NCBI GenBank assembly: GCA_963677215.1
Contig: OY781919.1
Location: forward strand, 2,666,001 to 2,730,000
Direction: 5' to 3'
Length of the DNA: 64,000 nt
DNA from: G963676795 sp963677215
GTDB taxonomy: Bacteria; Desulfobacterota; Desulfuromonadia; Desulfuromonadales; Geopsychrobacteraceae
The position numbers were made by a program, and so were the translations under genes. Shown here piece by piece: positions 16,721 through 26,119 of this stretch; position 1 is the first letter of the stretch; each line of letters opens with the position of its first letter. A model generated the notes under the pieces. That model had not been told where the DNA came from. It did not search any database and worked only from the letters and a program-made list of their open reading frames with translations.

Positions 16721-18287
16721 TTATCTGGATCTGAAGCCGAAAATCGTCTGATGCAACTCTGCCAGCTGGAATGGTTTCTGGATGAAACCGACGGGTCCCT
16801 TACCGACCTCACTGTCGAATTTGATGGCCCCTTTGTGGCTGCAAATGATACCGAGTGCAGACGACATGCCCAGCCCCCGGCCAGTGAACTTTGTCGTGTA
16901 GAAGGGGACGAAGATTTTGTTGATCGTCTCCCTGTCCATGCCGCAGCCCGTGTCGGCAACTTCGAGGTATCCATACATCCCGTCATCCAGGGTTTCGTCG
17001 ATCCAGGTTTTCTTGAGATAGTTCTGGTCGCAGTCCATACAGTTGCTTGAGATTGCAATAACACCGCTTTTGTTGCCGATTGCATCAGAAGCGGTGATCG
17101 CCAGGTTCATGATGATCTGTTTGATCCGGGTTGAGCCGTCCTCTATGCACGGCAGTTGATGGTTCAGGTCATAGCGCAAGACGGCCTTTTGCAAGACGGA
17201 GACTGAAAGCGTGTGCTCCCTCTCGCTGATCAGTCGAGAAAGATCGAGCGCTCCGACAATGAAGGTTCCCCGTCCCGAATAGGCGAGCATCTGATTGGAC
17301 AGGTCGGCGGCTCTTCTGGCAGCAATCTTGAGCTGTTCGATATGTTCAAGTGCCGGAGCATTTTCTGTTCAAGCTGCTCCTGCTTCTGTTCGATTTTAAG
17401 CCGTTCGGTGAGGTCCCGAGTCGTTGCCAGGATATATTTTTCACCCTGCCAGCCGATCAGGGTGCCCTTGATTTCGACTGTGATCGTCTCTCCCGATTTT
17501 TTGATGTGCTCACTTCTGAAAAACATCCAGCCGTGATTAGCCAGTTGCTGAGGACTGATTTCCCTGGCTAGATGCATCATTTCACTTTTTGGAGTAATTG
17601 CCGCTGGTTAGAGGCTGAAGAATTCTTCACGCGTGTAGCCGTAGATTTCAGTTGTTCTCTGATTAATCTCGGCAAAATTGAGTGACCCGTCAGCGCAGAA
17701 TCGGTGCAGGAAGATGGCATCACTCTGGCTGTCCATGAGGATTCGATAGTTCTTTTCACTTTCGATCAGTTCCAGTTCGGCTTTGGTTCTGGACGCAATC
17801 TCCAGCTGAAATTCCGAGATTGTCGTATTGATCTACAGAGAATGCTGATGAAGTTGGAGAAGACGGTTGTGTTTTCGTAAATAAAGAGCAGCGGCAAGGG
17901 AGAGGGACGTCGTCAGGGCCAGGCAGGTCGCAGCAAAATAACTGCCGAGTTGAAAAAGCTTTGGTCGGATGAAGGCGGTATTGACAACCAGTTTCGGCAC
18001 TCCTGGTCCGTTGCCTGGTCTCTCGATTTCGGTTGCTGTCGGATTCTGATAGCTGTCGGGGGAGGGGGGAGATATATTGGCTGAGGATCTCACCGTCAGG
18101 CGCCGTCATTGTTATTTCGGAGATGCTGCCAAGTTTGTGCCCCCCCCCCTTCATTAAAAATTCATTGGGTCAGGCTGGTTCTGAAAAAGTTGAGGGCATG
18201 CCAGACAAGGATGATCTGCAGCAGACATAGGGTCAAGAGAACGGAGAGGTGCTTCAGTGTTGACGTATTAGGTACTGTTTTAAACAT
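16721..18287 (-). pseudogene. Decayed PAS sensor (hybrid) histidine kinase
   Basis: Remnant of a membrane sensor kinase broken in several places. It starts at ATG 18287 with a first membrane helix (LSVLLTLCLLQIILVWHALN), then a TGA at 18162-18164. A ten-C run (18140-18149) and a G-rich stretch near 18060 separate frames. The second helix (YFAATCLALTTSLSLAAALYL) is followed by TAG at 17833-17835. A PAS domain contains TAA at 17608-17610. Near 17350 the frame shifts and the H-box with its phospho-acceptor His is missing. The ATPase domain (LEVADTGCGM, FTGRGLGMSSALGI) is then joined to the last residues of a receiver domain (GFIQKPFQLAEL), so most of that domain is deleted. Not functional as a kinase. 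Confidence 0.85.
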
Positions 18288-18560
18288 GTTTTCAAGCCCG
18301 GCACGTCAGGGAAATAAGATCAGTCATCAGGGTTATGCATCGGTGATGGAGTATTGATGCTGATAGTTGTCGATGTGCAGGAAAGAATGATTTACAACGG
18401 TGCTGTCAGAAGCTTGAAAAGATCCCTCCATGATATGTATTTCAAGCATAAAAATAAAGGGAACGTTATTTCTGTTAGGTAATAAAGTTAAGTTGTTTCA
18501 AAGAAGAACTGCTCTAGGGGGCAGACATGACCTTTTTGCTCAGTCGATTATGCTTAACAG

Positions 18561-19643
18561 CTATTCTCTGACGTTGAGTTGTAGCCAGATAGCCAGCAGC
18601 AGAAAAATGATGTTTGCTGCCCAAGCGGCGATGATCGGAGGGAGGGCGCCAGCGTAGCCGAATGAACTGATAATCGACTGAACGATGAAATACGCTGCAC
18701 CTACTGCAACGCTTAAGCCTATGCCAAGGGCAATATTGCTGCCGCGACCTCGTTGCAGAGCGAAGGGGACACCGAGTAGGCCCATGATCAGACAGGTGAA
18801 AGGCATGGCCAGGCGGTTATGCATGTCAACTCTCTGCCGGGTCGCGCTGTAGCCTTCTTTTTCGAGTTTGTTGACCAGTTGATGTAGCTGGCTAAATGTG
18901 AGTTCCGTGCTGGCATCTTGACGGCTTGCGAGTTCATCTGGCTTTTTGTTGAGTGGAACAGGCTGGTTCTCCAGGAAATCGACAGACAGGATGTCGGCAT
19001 TTTCTGGAGAAAAGGTACGGATTGTCATCTTGGGAGCGATCCAGCTATTCTGCTGGAAAGTGCAGCGGGGGGCATCGAGCCGCTCGATGATCTGTTCCTG
19101 GTTGTTGAATTTGAGGATGGTCAGTCCCTGGATCTGCTTTTTTACCAGGTTCGCCGTAACGATGTTGATGATCTTGTCGTCCTGTCGATACCAGATTTCA
19201 CTGTTGAACAACGTCAGGAAGCCCCTGCCTTTCATCTTGTAATTCATCAGTTCGTTCAGTTGGCGGGCGCTTGCCGGACATATGTATTCACTTAAGAGAA
19301 AGACCAAGACCGTGCAAACGAGTGCTGAAGCAACCAGGGGTCTGACGATGCGCCAGAGGCTGATGCCGCAAGCCCTCATTGCTGTTGATTCATTGGTCCG
19401 GCCAAATCCCCCGATCGTCAGCACTGTGGAGGTTAGAACTGCCAGTGGAAATACCTGTACCAGTATTGGTGGGATGCTGTTGATCAGGTAGTTGAGATAA
19501 TCTCCAGCGGTTGCGTGGTTGTTGATGAAATCGACAACCTGTTCAAATAGATTGACCAACAGGTAGATGCCGGTGAAGGTGGCCAGGCAGAGTCCCAGAA
19601 TACGCAGGAAATGGCGAAGAATATAGCGGGAGATCAGAGTCAC
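18561..19643 (-). CDS. lptG: LPS export permease LptG
   Basis: 360-residue YjgP/YjgQ-family inner-membrane permease. With LptF and the ATPase LptB it extracts lipopolysaccharide from the inner membrane and pushes it onto the LptC-LptA bridge. Three N-terminal membrane segments, a periplasmic beta-jellyroll middle (about 120-260) and three C-terminal segments are seen. The start is GTG at 19643, overlapping the lptF stop by four bases, so translation is coupled. The F/G assignment follows order and similarity: LISRYILRHFLRILGLCLATF is LptG-like. The 273 bases between this operon's end and the pseudogene start hold nothing recognisable. Confidence 0.9.
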   Translation of the reverse strand: MTLISRYILRHFLRILGLCLATFTGIYLLVNLFEQVVDFINNHATAGDYLNYLINSIPPILVQVFPLAVLTSTVLTIGGFGRTNESTAMRACGISLWRIVRPLVASALVCTVLVFLLSEYICPASARQLNELMNYKMKGRGFLTLFNSEIWYRQDDKIINIVTANLVKKQIQGLTILKFNNQEQIIERLDAPRCTFQQNSWIAPKMTIRTFSPENADILSVDFLENQPVPLNKKPDELASRQDASTELTFSQLHQLVNKLEKEGYSATRQRVDMHNRLAMPFTCLIMGLLGVPFALQRGRGSNIALGIGLSVAVGAAYFIVQSIISSFGYAGALPPIIAAWAANIIFLLLAIWLQLNVRE

Positions 19644-20812
19644 GAACGGAGCCTCTTGCGTGAAAGTTTTTCTTTCAGGGTTGTCAGCCAGCTCAGAAAT
19701 GCGAGAGGTTTTTCATTGGCGGTGCAGTAGACAAAATAGATTCCGCCGAAGAAAAACAACAGATTCGGTAGCCAGTAGATGATCGAGGCATGGATCAGTC
19801 CTTTCTGGGCCAGGGCACCGGCGATGCTCAGCAGGATGTAATAGACCAGGAAAACGACGAGGGCCATAGCGAATCCTGCGCCTTTGCCGGAACGTTGGCT
19901 CTGTAGGCCGAGCGGGGCTCCCACCAGAACCAGAACCAGAGGCGCAAAAGCAATCACGATACGTTGATAGAACAGGGCTTCCAGCTTCAGCCTGTCTTTT
20001 TTTGCAGGATTCTGATGCAGAATTGTCTGGATTTCATGCCAGGACAGTTCGATATCTTTTTTGGAGAGCGTCTTTGTGCCGGTCAGTTGGGACTCGATGT
20101 CGATGTTGATATCGTAGTTGGCGAATCTGATAGTCTGGTAGAGGTTGTCTCCCGGGGGGGTTCTGTGAATGCTGCCGTTCTGCAGGCGCAGGACAAGTTT
20201 CTGGCTCGCCTGGTCCACCAACAGGGTTCCTTTGGCAGCGGTAATCAGGGCCGGAGCATTCTCGTCCCTTTCGTCGGCTAGAAAGACGGAGTTCATGATG
20301 TTTGTCTGATCGTCAACGCTTTTAGTGTATAGGGTGATGCCCGGCAGGTCATCGTAGAAGACGTCCGGTTTGATGTCGAAGCTCGCGCTGCTTGAAACAA
20401 CCTCAAAGACCTTGGCTCGGAACGCTGTCTGACTGGCCGGTTCGACGATCGTTGTGATGAGTCCGGTCAGGGCGCTGAAAAGAATTCCCAGTAGAAAAAC
20501 CGGTGCTATCATAGTGTAGAGACTTACACCCGTGGATTTTAGAGCGATGAATTCACTGTCGGATGAGAGTCTGCCGAACGCAAGCAGGATTCCCAGGAGA
20601 AACGCCAAGGGAAAGGTGATGATGAAAAATGTCGGCAGCAGGTAAAGGAACAGCGTGAGAATGTCGCCAAGCGGCACCCCCTTGTTGACAACCAGTTCCA
20701 TCAGTCGTGGCAGCCGGCCCATCAGCAGAATGAAGGTGAATATCACCAGGCTGAGAAGGGCGGGGACGCAGTTTTCTTTAATGATATATTTATGGATACG
20801 AGTATGTGACAT
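19640..20812 (-). CDS. lptF: LPS export permease LptF
   Basis: 390-residue YjgP/YjgQ-family permease, partner of LptG in the LptB2FG transporter. It starts MSHTRIHKYIIKENCVPALL. Membrane helices lie near residues 15-35, 50-75 and 95-120, then a periplasmic jellyroll domain, then three C-terminal helices ending in a basic tail. It is the first gene of a two-gene minus-strand operon and is divergent from rpsB. Presence of lptFG supports a lipopolysaccharide-bearing outer membrane. Confidence 0.9.
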   Translation of the reverse strand: MSHTRIHKYIIKENCVPALLSLVIFTFILLMGRLPRLMELVVNKGVPLGDILTLFLYLLPTFFIITFPLAFLLGILLAFGRLSSDSEFIALKSTGVSLYTMIAPVFLLGILFSALTGLITTIVEPASQTAFRAKVFEVVSSSASFDIKPDVFYDDLPGITLYTKSVDDQTNIMNSVFLADERDENAPALITAAKGTLLVDQASQKLVLRLQNGSIHRTPPGDNLYQTIRFANYDINIDIESQLTGTKTLSKKDIELSWHEIQTILHQNPAKKDRLKLEALFYQRIVIAFAPLVLVLVGAPLGLQSQRSGKGAGFAMALVVFLVYYILLSIAGALAQKGLIHASIIYWLPNLLFFFGGIYFVYCTANEKPLAFLSWLTTLKEKLSRKRLRS

Positions 20813-20915
20813 AGCCGCGCCATACTATTACACTGGCCGTGGATCTGTAAATAATCATTCTTTGCTTAGGCCGATTCCTGATCGGTTAATGCGTCTACAA
20901 GGCGGTGGTTTTTAC

Positions 20916-20944
20916 TTGCCTGTGGCAGCCGAGAGTGTTATACA
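20916..20944 (+). promoter_or_regulatory. Predicted promoter for rpsB-tsf
   Basis: TTGCCT and TATACA with 17-base spacing, giving a leader of about 110 bases before rpsB. That leader could carry S2 autoregulation, but no structure was worked out. Confidence 0.45.
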
Positions 20945-21060
20945 TCCGCAGTTATTCATTTCGCACGTTGCGGGATTTGGCCGGAAGGTTCCTGTTTTTA
21001 ACGGGTTCCGGTCAAAAATGAATGCAACGGAGGAAAAAAACCAGTTTAGGAGAAAAAACA

Positions 21061-21843
21061 ATGGCACAAATCTCAATGAAGCAAATGCTCGAAGCCGGTG
21101 TTCACTTCGGACACCAGACCAAACGCTGGAACCCGAAAATGAAACCGTACATTTTCGGCGCACGTAACGGTATCTATATCGTTGATCTGCAGAAAACCGT
21201 TCGCTACTTCAAGTCCGCTTATGAATTCATTCAGGAAACCGTCGCAAAGGGTGAGAAGGTCCTTTTCGTTGGTACCAAGAAGCAGGCTCAAGACGCTATC
21301 AAGGAAGAGGCTCTGCGTGCTGATCAGTATTTCGTCAACAACCGCTGGTTGGGTGGCATGTTGACCAACTTTGCCACCATCAAGGCGAGCATCGAGCGTC
21401 TGAAGAAGATCGAAGCGATGGCAGCTGACGGAACCATCGAGCAGTATACCAAAAAAGAAGCCCTTCAGCTTGAGCGTGAGCGTGAAAAGCTGGAGAAAAA
21501 CCTCGGCGGTATCAAGAATATGACCAAGCTGCCGGGTGCAATCTTTATCATCGACCCGAAAAAAGAAGCGATTGCCGTTCAGGAAGCCAACAAGCTGGGT
21601 ATCCCTGTTGTCGCTGTCGTCGATACCAACTGTGACCCGGATAATATCGATTACGTCATTCCGGGCAACGACGATGCGATCCGTGCGATTCGCCTTTTTG
21701 CATCCAAGATGGCTGAAGCCTGTGTTGAGGGTGGCCAGCACCGTAAGGACAATCAGCAGATCGCCGCAGAAGGTCAGGACGAAGTTGCTCCTGCTGAAGT
21801 TGCCGCTGCTGCCGAGGCCGCTGTTGCTTCAGACGCTGAATAA
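21061..21843 (+). CDS. rpsB: 30S ribosomal protein S2
   Basis: Ribosomal protein of the small-subunit head-platform junction, 260 residues. It has the typical start MAQISMKQMLEAGVHFGHQT and signatures NRWLGGMLTNFATI and PGAIFIIDPKKEAIAVQEA. The last 25 residues are rich in alanine and acidic residues, as is common. ATG 21061 follows TTAGGAGAAAAAACA and is preferred to the in-frame ATG at 21022. It leads the rpsB-tsf-pyrH-frr cluster found in most bacteria; 121 bases separate it from tsf. Confidence 0.98.
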   Translation: MAQISMKQMLEAGVHFGHQTKRWNPKMKPYIFGARNGIYIVDLQKTVRYFKSAYEFIQETVAKGEKVLFVGTKKQAQDAIKEEALRADQYFVNNRWLGGMLTNFATIKASIERLKKIEAMAADGTIEQYTKKEALQLEREREKLEKNLGGIKNMTKLPGAIFIIDPKKEAIAVQEANKLGIPVVAVVDTNCDPDNIDYVIPGNDDAIRAIRLFASKMAEACVEGGQHRKDNQQIAAEGQDEVAPAEVAAAAEAAVASDAE

Positions 21844-21964
21844 CATCAGCTTAGAATTTATAAATATCAAGTAGTGGCCCAGCGGCCGGGCTTTATGGTC
21901 CGGCCGTTGCTTTGTCAGGGAAAACGCGGCGTTGAGTCGCATGAATATCGTGGAGGATAGAATC

Positions 21965-22873
21965 GTGAGTATTACAGCAGCAATGGTTTCCGAATTGCGT
22001 AAGAAAACCGGCGCAGGAATGATGGATTGTAAGAAGGCCCTGAATGAAACCGGTGGCAACATGGAAGAAGCCGTCGATTTTCTGCGTAAAAAAGGTCTTG
22101 CCGCCGCAGCCAAGAAATCCGGCCGTGTTGCCGCCGAGGGTTCCGTTGCCGTTGCCTCCAAAGGGGCTGTCGGCGTTGCGGTTGAAATTAATGCTGAAAC
22201 TGACTTTGTTGCCAAAAATGATGCCTTTCAGGCTTTTGTCGGTGGTGTGACCGATGTCGTTCTGAAAAATGACGTTGCTGATGTGGATGCCCTCAAGGCC
22301 CTCGCATTTCCGGGAACCGGCCGTACCGTAGAGGAAGAACTGACCCATCAGATTGCAACCATCGGTGAGAACATGAGCCTGCGTCGTTTTGCGCGTGTTG
22401 ATGCCGGTCAAGGCGTTGTTGCTTCCTATGTTCACGGTGCCGGTAAAATCGGTGTTCTGGTTGAGCTGCAGACCGCTTCTGCCGATGAGCGTGTTGCCGA
22501 GCTCGGCAAGCAGATTGCGATGCACATTGCTGCTGCTGCTCCACAATACCTTGAGCGCGATGAGGTTCCTGCCGATGTCGTCGCCAAGGAAAAAGAGATC
22601 ATGCGCGTCAAGGCGATCGAAAGCGGTAAGCCGGAAAACATCGTTGACAAGATCATCCTTGGCCAGATCAACAAGTACTTCGGCGAGGTTTGCCTCCTTG
22701 AGCAGGCTTTTGTTATCGATCCAGATCAGAAGGTCGGCAAGATTGTTGAAGCTCTGGGTAAGGAACTTGGTACTCCAGTCAAGTTGAACAGCTATGTTCG
22801 TTATCAGCTTGGTGAAGGTATTGAAAAAGAAGAAGGTGATTTCGCTGCTGAAGTTGCTGCTCTTAGCAAATAA
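21965..22873 (+). CDS. tsf: Elongation factor Ts
   Basis: Guanine nucleotide exchange factor that regenerates EF-Tu-GTP during elongation. About 302 residues. The N-terminal UBA-like domain and EF-Tu contact are in ELRKKTGAGMMDCKKALNET. The core contains NAETDFVAKNDAF and VGVAVEINAETDF. The start is GTG at 21965 with GGAGG about nine bases upstream. The ATG at 21932 would place that ribosome site inside the gene and is less likely. pyrH follows after 26 bases. Confidence 0.97.
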   Translation: MSITAAMVSELRKKTGAGMMDCKKALNETGGNMEEAVDFLRKKGLAAAAKKSGRVAAEGSVAVASKGAVGVAVEINAETDFVAKNDAFQAFVGGVTDVVLKNDVADVDALKALAFPGTGRTVEEELTHQIATIGENMSLRRFARVDAGQGVVASYVHGAGKIGVLVELQTASADERVAELGKQIAMHIAAAAPQYLERDEVPADVVAKEKEIMRVKAIESGKPENIVDKIILGQINKYFGEVCLLEQAFVIDPDQKVGKIVEALGKELGTPVKLNSYVRYQLGEGIEKEEGDFAAEVAALSK

Positions 22874-22899
22874 ATCTCTGACACGGGAGAAGAGTTGTC

Positions 22900-23625
22900 G
22901 TGACTGCAACCAAGTATCAACGGATATTGTTGAAACTGAGCGGTGAAGCACTGGCTGGTGAGCAAGGCTTCGGGATCGATCCCGAAGTCATCACCGGCAT
23001 CGCTGCTGAAATCAAGGAGGTAGTCGACCTCGGTGTGCAGGTCGCTCTGGTTATCGGCGGCGGTAATATTTTCCGTGGTCTGGCTGCTTCATCCAAGGGG
23101 ATGGACAGGGCCAGCGCCGATTATATGGGGATGCTGGCAACGGTCATGAACAGTCTGGCGATGCAGGATGCTCTGGAGAAGCACGGTGTTTCGACCCGTG
23201 TCCAATCGGCAATCGAAATGCAGCAGGTTGCTGAGCCTTATATTCGCAGAAGGGCTGTCCGTCATCTGGAAAAAGGGCGTGTCGTCATCTTCAGTGCCGG
23301 GACCGGAAATCCTTATTTTACCACCGACACTGCTGCCAGCCTGCGGGCCATGGAAATTAATGCCGAGGTCATCATCAAGGCGACCAAGGTTGATGGTGTC
23401 TATTCCGCTGATCCGAAAAAAGACAGCTCTGCCGTGAAGCTCCCCAACCTTACCTATATCGAGGTTTTGCAGAAGGGACTTCAGGTGATGGATGCAACAG
23501 CGACATCTCTGTGTATGGATAATAATCTGCCGATGATCATCTTTGATATGACCAAGCCTGGGAATATCAAGAAAGTCGTCATGGGTGAGCATATCGGAAC
23601 GATTGTCAAAGGAGGTCTGGATTAA
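22900..23625 (+). CDS. pyrH: UMP kinase
   Basis: Uridylate kinase of the amino-acid-kinase fold, phosphorylating UMP to UDP with ATP in pyrimidine nucleotide synthesis. 241 residues. Motifs: ILLKLSGEALAG, IGGGNIFRG, SADYMGMLATVMNSLAMQDAL, and TGNPYFTTDTAA. The start is GTG at 22900 after GGGAGAAGAG. The stop codon overlaps the frr start by one base, so the two are translationally coupled. Confidence 0.97.
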   Translation: MTATKYQRILLKLSGEALAGEQGFGIDPEVITGIAAEIKEVVDLGVQVALVIGGGNIFRGLAASSKGMDRASADYMGMLATVMNSLAMQDALEKHGVSTRVQSAIEMQQVAEPYIRRRAVRHLEKGRVVIFSAGTGNPYFTTDTAASLRAMEINAEVIIKATKVDGVYSADPKKDSSAVKLPNLTYIEVLQKGLQVMDATATSLCMDNNLPMIIFDMTKPGNIKKVVMGEHIGTIVKGGLD

Positions 23626-24182
23626 TGGTTGATGAGATTTTAGGTGAAGCGCGTGAGTCGATGGATAAGGCTGTCGGCGCCCTTAAAAAGGAAATGACCA
23701 AAGTACGTACCGGACGGGCAAGTACCAACCTGCTGGATGATGTCAGGGTCGAATATTACGGCGTACCGACTCCGCTCAGCCAGGTTGCGACTCTGTCGGC
23801 TCCGGAACCTCGTCTTCTCACCGTCCAGCCGTGGGAGAAGAACCTGCTTCCTGAGATTGAAAAAGCGCTTTTTAAGGCCGATCTGGGGCTGACGCCCTCC
23901 TCCGATGGTACTTTAATCAGACTGCCGGTTCCGGCGCTGACCGAAGAGCGTCGGCGTGAGATGGTCAAGATTATCAAGCGTATGGCTGAAGACGCTAAGG
24001 TCTCTGTGCGGAATAGCCGTCGGGATGCCAATGAAAATCTGAAGATGCTTGAAAAAGAGAAAGAAATTACTGAAGATGAACTTAAACGAAGTGAAAAAGA
24101 TGTACAACAATTGACTGACGAATTCATCAGCACCATCGATGCTGTTGTACAGAAAAAAGAACGAGAAGTCATGGAAATCTAA
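23625..24182 (+). CDS. frr: Ribosome recycling factor
   Basis: Splits post-termination ribosomes together with EF-G. 185 residues, the standard length. Motifs: KVRTGRASTNLLDDVRVEYYG, TVQPWEKNLLPEIEKAL, and the helical C-terminal arm ending VQKKEREVMEI. It starts within TAATGG at the pyrH stop, and an AAAGGAGG site lies inside pyrH just upstream. Confidence 0.98.
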   Translation: MVDEILGEARESMDKAVGALKKEMTKVRTGRASTNLLDDVRVEYYGVPTPLSQVATLSAPEPRLLTVQPWEKNLLPEIEKALFKADLGLTPSSDGTLIRLPVPALTEERRREMVKIIKRMAEDAKVSVRNSRRDANENLKMLEKEKEITEDELKRSEKDVQQLTDEFISTIDAVVQKKEREVMEI

Positions 24183-24216
24183 GCGACGTCTGTCGCGTAT
24201 CATGAGGAGATCAATT

Positions 24217-24381
24217 ATGGCTTTGAAGATTACAGACGAGTGTATCGGTTGTGGAACCTGTGTCGATACATGTCCGGTCAGTGCAATTGTTGAGTCAGGT
24301 GATATCTATAAAATAACTGACGAGTGTACTGAGTGTCGCAGTTGTGTTGACAGTTGTCCTGTGAATGCAATTGTTGACTGA
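24217..24381 (+). CDS. 2[4Fe-4S] ferredoxin
   Basis: 54-residue bacterial-type ferredoxin, a low-potential electron carrier in the cytoplasm. Two complete CxxCxxCxxxCP ligand sets are present: CIGCGTCVDTCP and CTECRSCVDSCP, separated by 18 residues, as in clostridial ferredoxins. The start MALKITDECIGC at ATG 24217 follows GAGGAGATCAATT. The upstream frame to 24139 is only frr shadow. It sits 34 bases after frr and before a strong terminator, so it is probably the last gene of the rpsB transcript. Its redox partner is unknown. Confidence 0.95.
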   Translation: MALKITDECIGCGTCVDTCPVSAIVESGDIYKITDECTECRSCVDSCPVNAIVD

Positions 24382-24403
24382 TATTTTCTGAATTTTTATC
24401 TAT

Positions 24404-24434
24404 AAGGGCGTTTTTTAATAAAACGCCCTTTTTT
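24404..24434. terminator. Terminator after the ferredoxin gene
   Basis: AAGGGCGTTTT (24404-24414) and AAAACGCCCTT (24420-24430) form a perfect stem followed by TTTT. It closes the rpsB-to-ferredoxin transcript. Confidence 0.9.
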
Positions 24435-24488
24435 ATTGGCGTGCGCGCACTTTATGGATGGATATGGATCGGCGGGAATGTTCAAATC

Positions 24489-24517
24489 TTGAGTCGTTGG
24501 TAGAAACATGCTAGGTT
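24489..24517 (+). promoter_or_regulatory. Possible promoter for the uppS-cdsA-dxr-rseP operon
   Basis: TTGAGT and TAGGTT with 17-base spacing, downstream of the ferredoxin terminator and before uppS. A new promoter is required here, but this particular site is a weak match. Confidence 0.35.
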
Positions 24518-24550
24518 TCCGGCTTGCGAAAAAAATATTGGGCGGTTGGA

Positions 24551-25315
24551 ATGGCAACTGAGAACAACAGAGATAAGCGCATAATGTTGAAACATCTGGC
24601 GATCATCATGGATGGCAACGGACGTTGGGCGAAAAGCCGGGGGCTGGAGCGCATTGAGGGGCATCAGCGGGGTGTCGATTCGGTTACTTCCGTCGTCGAA
24701 GAATGCCTGAAGCAGGGAATCCGCTACTTAAGTCTCTATGCGTTCAGTTCTGAAAACTGGGGGCGACCCCAGGATGAGGTGAACGCCTTGATGGAATTGT
24801 TGCTGCACTTTGTCAGAATGCAGCGTGAGAAGATGCAGCAGAACGGTATTCGACTCAAGGTGATCGGTGATGTGTCAAAGCTCAGTTGCTCTGTTCGCGA
24901 GGCTCTTGAAGAAACTATCGCTGCAACCTCTGCAGGAGAGTGTCTGACCCTGACTCTGGCCCTGTCTTATGGCGGAAGGGATGAAATTGTCCGTGCGCTG
25001 AAAAAAATGGCGACCGAACTCTGTCACGGAGGGCTTTCTCTCGAGGACTTGAATCCCGAACTTCTCTGCCGCTATCTGGATACTGCTGACCTTCCCGATC
25101 CAGACCTGCTGATCCGTACGGGTGGGGAGAAGAGAATCAGTAATTTTCTGCTCTGGCAATCCGCATACACCGAACTCTATTTTACCGACGTACAGTGGCC
25201 CGATTTTAATGGTGTTGAACTCTGTAAGGCCTTGCATGACTTTCAACAAAGGAATCGTCGTTTCGGCCTGATTGATGAACAGCTGACGCCCGATCAAAAG
25301 GAGAAGTGCCATTAA
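24551..25315 (+). CDS. uppS: Undecaprenyl diphosphate synthase
   Basis: cis-Prenyltransferase that builds the C55 lipid carrier precursor for peptidoglycan and LPS from FPP and IPP. Motifs: IIMDGNGRWA with the catalytic Asp, YLSLYAFSSENWGRP, and the C-terminal RTGGEKRISNFLLWQ. Length is 254 residues from ATG 24551. ATG 24584 (MLKHLAIIMDGNG) is an alternative, and neither has a strong ribosome site. The stop codon TAA overlaps the apparent ATT start of cdsA. It is the first gene of the uppS-cdsA-dxr-rseP-tsaB run. Confidence 0.95.
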   Translation: MATENNRDKRIMLKHLAIIMDGNGRWAKSRGLERIEGHQRGVDSVTSVVEECLKQGIRYLSLYAFSSENWGRPQDEVNALMELLLHFVRMQREKMQQNGIRLKVIGDVSKLSCSVREALEETIAATSAGECLTLTLALSYGGRDEIVRALKKMATELCHGGLSLEDLNPELLCRYLDTADLPDPDLLIRTGGEKRISNFLLWQSAYTELYFTDVQWPDFNGVELCKALHDFQQRNRRFGLIDEQLTPDQKEKCH

Positions 25316-26111
25316 GCAACGTATTCTGACAGCAGCTGTGGCTTTGCCCCTGCTGATACTTCTGGTTATATTTGCCCCGCCATTGATTTTTGCTGTTGTT
25401 GTTGCCGTGGCGTTATTTCTTGGTCAGCTTGAATTCAATCGCATGTCTCTGGGGAGGGCACATCGACTGCAGCAGATTGTGGCTGCGCTCGCCGGCACAA
25501 CCATTGTCCCGCTTTTCTATTTTCAGCAGTTGTCTCTGCTTTTGCCCTGGATGGTCAGTGTCTTTCTGCTGCTGGCTCTGATTATTCTCTATCGATTCAA
25601 GACACTGGAAGGGATTCATAATCAGTTCGGCTGGATCTGTCTTGGTCTGTTTTATCTGCCCGTTCTTTTTGGTCATCTGCTGTTGCTACGTTTTGAACCT
25701 TTCGGGCGACACTGGATTTTTCTGACGATGATGACGGTTATGTTCTGCGATTCTTTTGCCTATTTCGTTGGACGTAAAATCGGTCGGCACAAGCTTTACC
25801 CTTCGGTCAGCCCGAACAAGAGTGTCGAAGGCGGTGTCGCCGGTCTGGTAGGCTCGGTCATTGCCGTCTTTATTGCCAAGGCTCTTTTTCTTCCTCAAAT
25901 CGGCTGGCTGGATGGTTTTGTCGTGGGGGGCATCGTCAGTCTGTTCGGGCAATCGGGCGATCTGTTTGAGTCTCTGCTCAAGCGGGCCTGCGGTGTCAAG
26001 GATTCGGGGACCATGATCCCGGGCCACGGCGGTCTTCTCGATCGACTGGATAGTCTGCTGTTTGCCTTTCCGGTGATGTACTACATTGTCAAATACGGTT
26101 ACGGAGGCTGA
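25311..26111 (+). CDS. cdsA: Phosphatidate cytidylyltransferase, apparent ATT start
   Basis: Integral membrane enzyme making CDP-diacylglycerol from phosphatidate and CTP, feeding psd/pssA downstream. About 266 residues, mostly membrane helices, with the signature SPNKSVEGGVAGLVGS and the C-terminal DSGTMIPGHGGLLDRLDSLL. The conserved N-terminus KQRILTAAVALPLL begins at ATT 25311, and AAGGAG sits seven bases upstream. There is no ATG, GTG or TTG between the preceding in-frame TGA (25284) and GTG 25338. GTG 25338 would drop the conserved first nine residues. ATT initiation, known for infC, is therefore the best reading. Confidence 0.88.
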   Translation: MKQRILTAAVALPLLILLVIFAPPLIFAVVVAVALFLGQLEFNRMSLGRAHRLQQIVAALAGTTIVPLFYFQQLSLLLPWMVSVFLLLALIILYRFKTLEGIHNQFGWICLGLFYLPVLFGHLLLLRFEPFGRHWIFLTMMTVMFCDSFAYFVGRKIGRHKLYPSVSPNKSVEGGVAGLVGSVIAVFIAKALFLPQIGWLDGFVVGGIVSLFGQSGDLFESLLKRACGVKDSGTMIPGHGGLLDRLDSLLFAFPVMYYIVKYGYGG

Positions 26112-26119
26112 GCCGTCAT

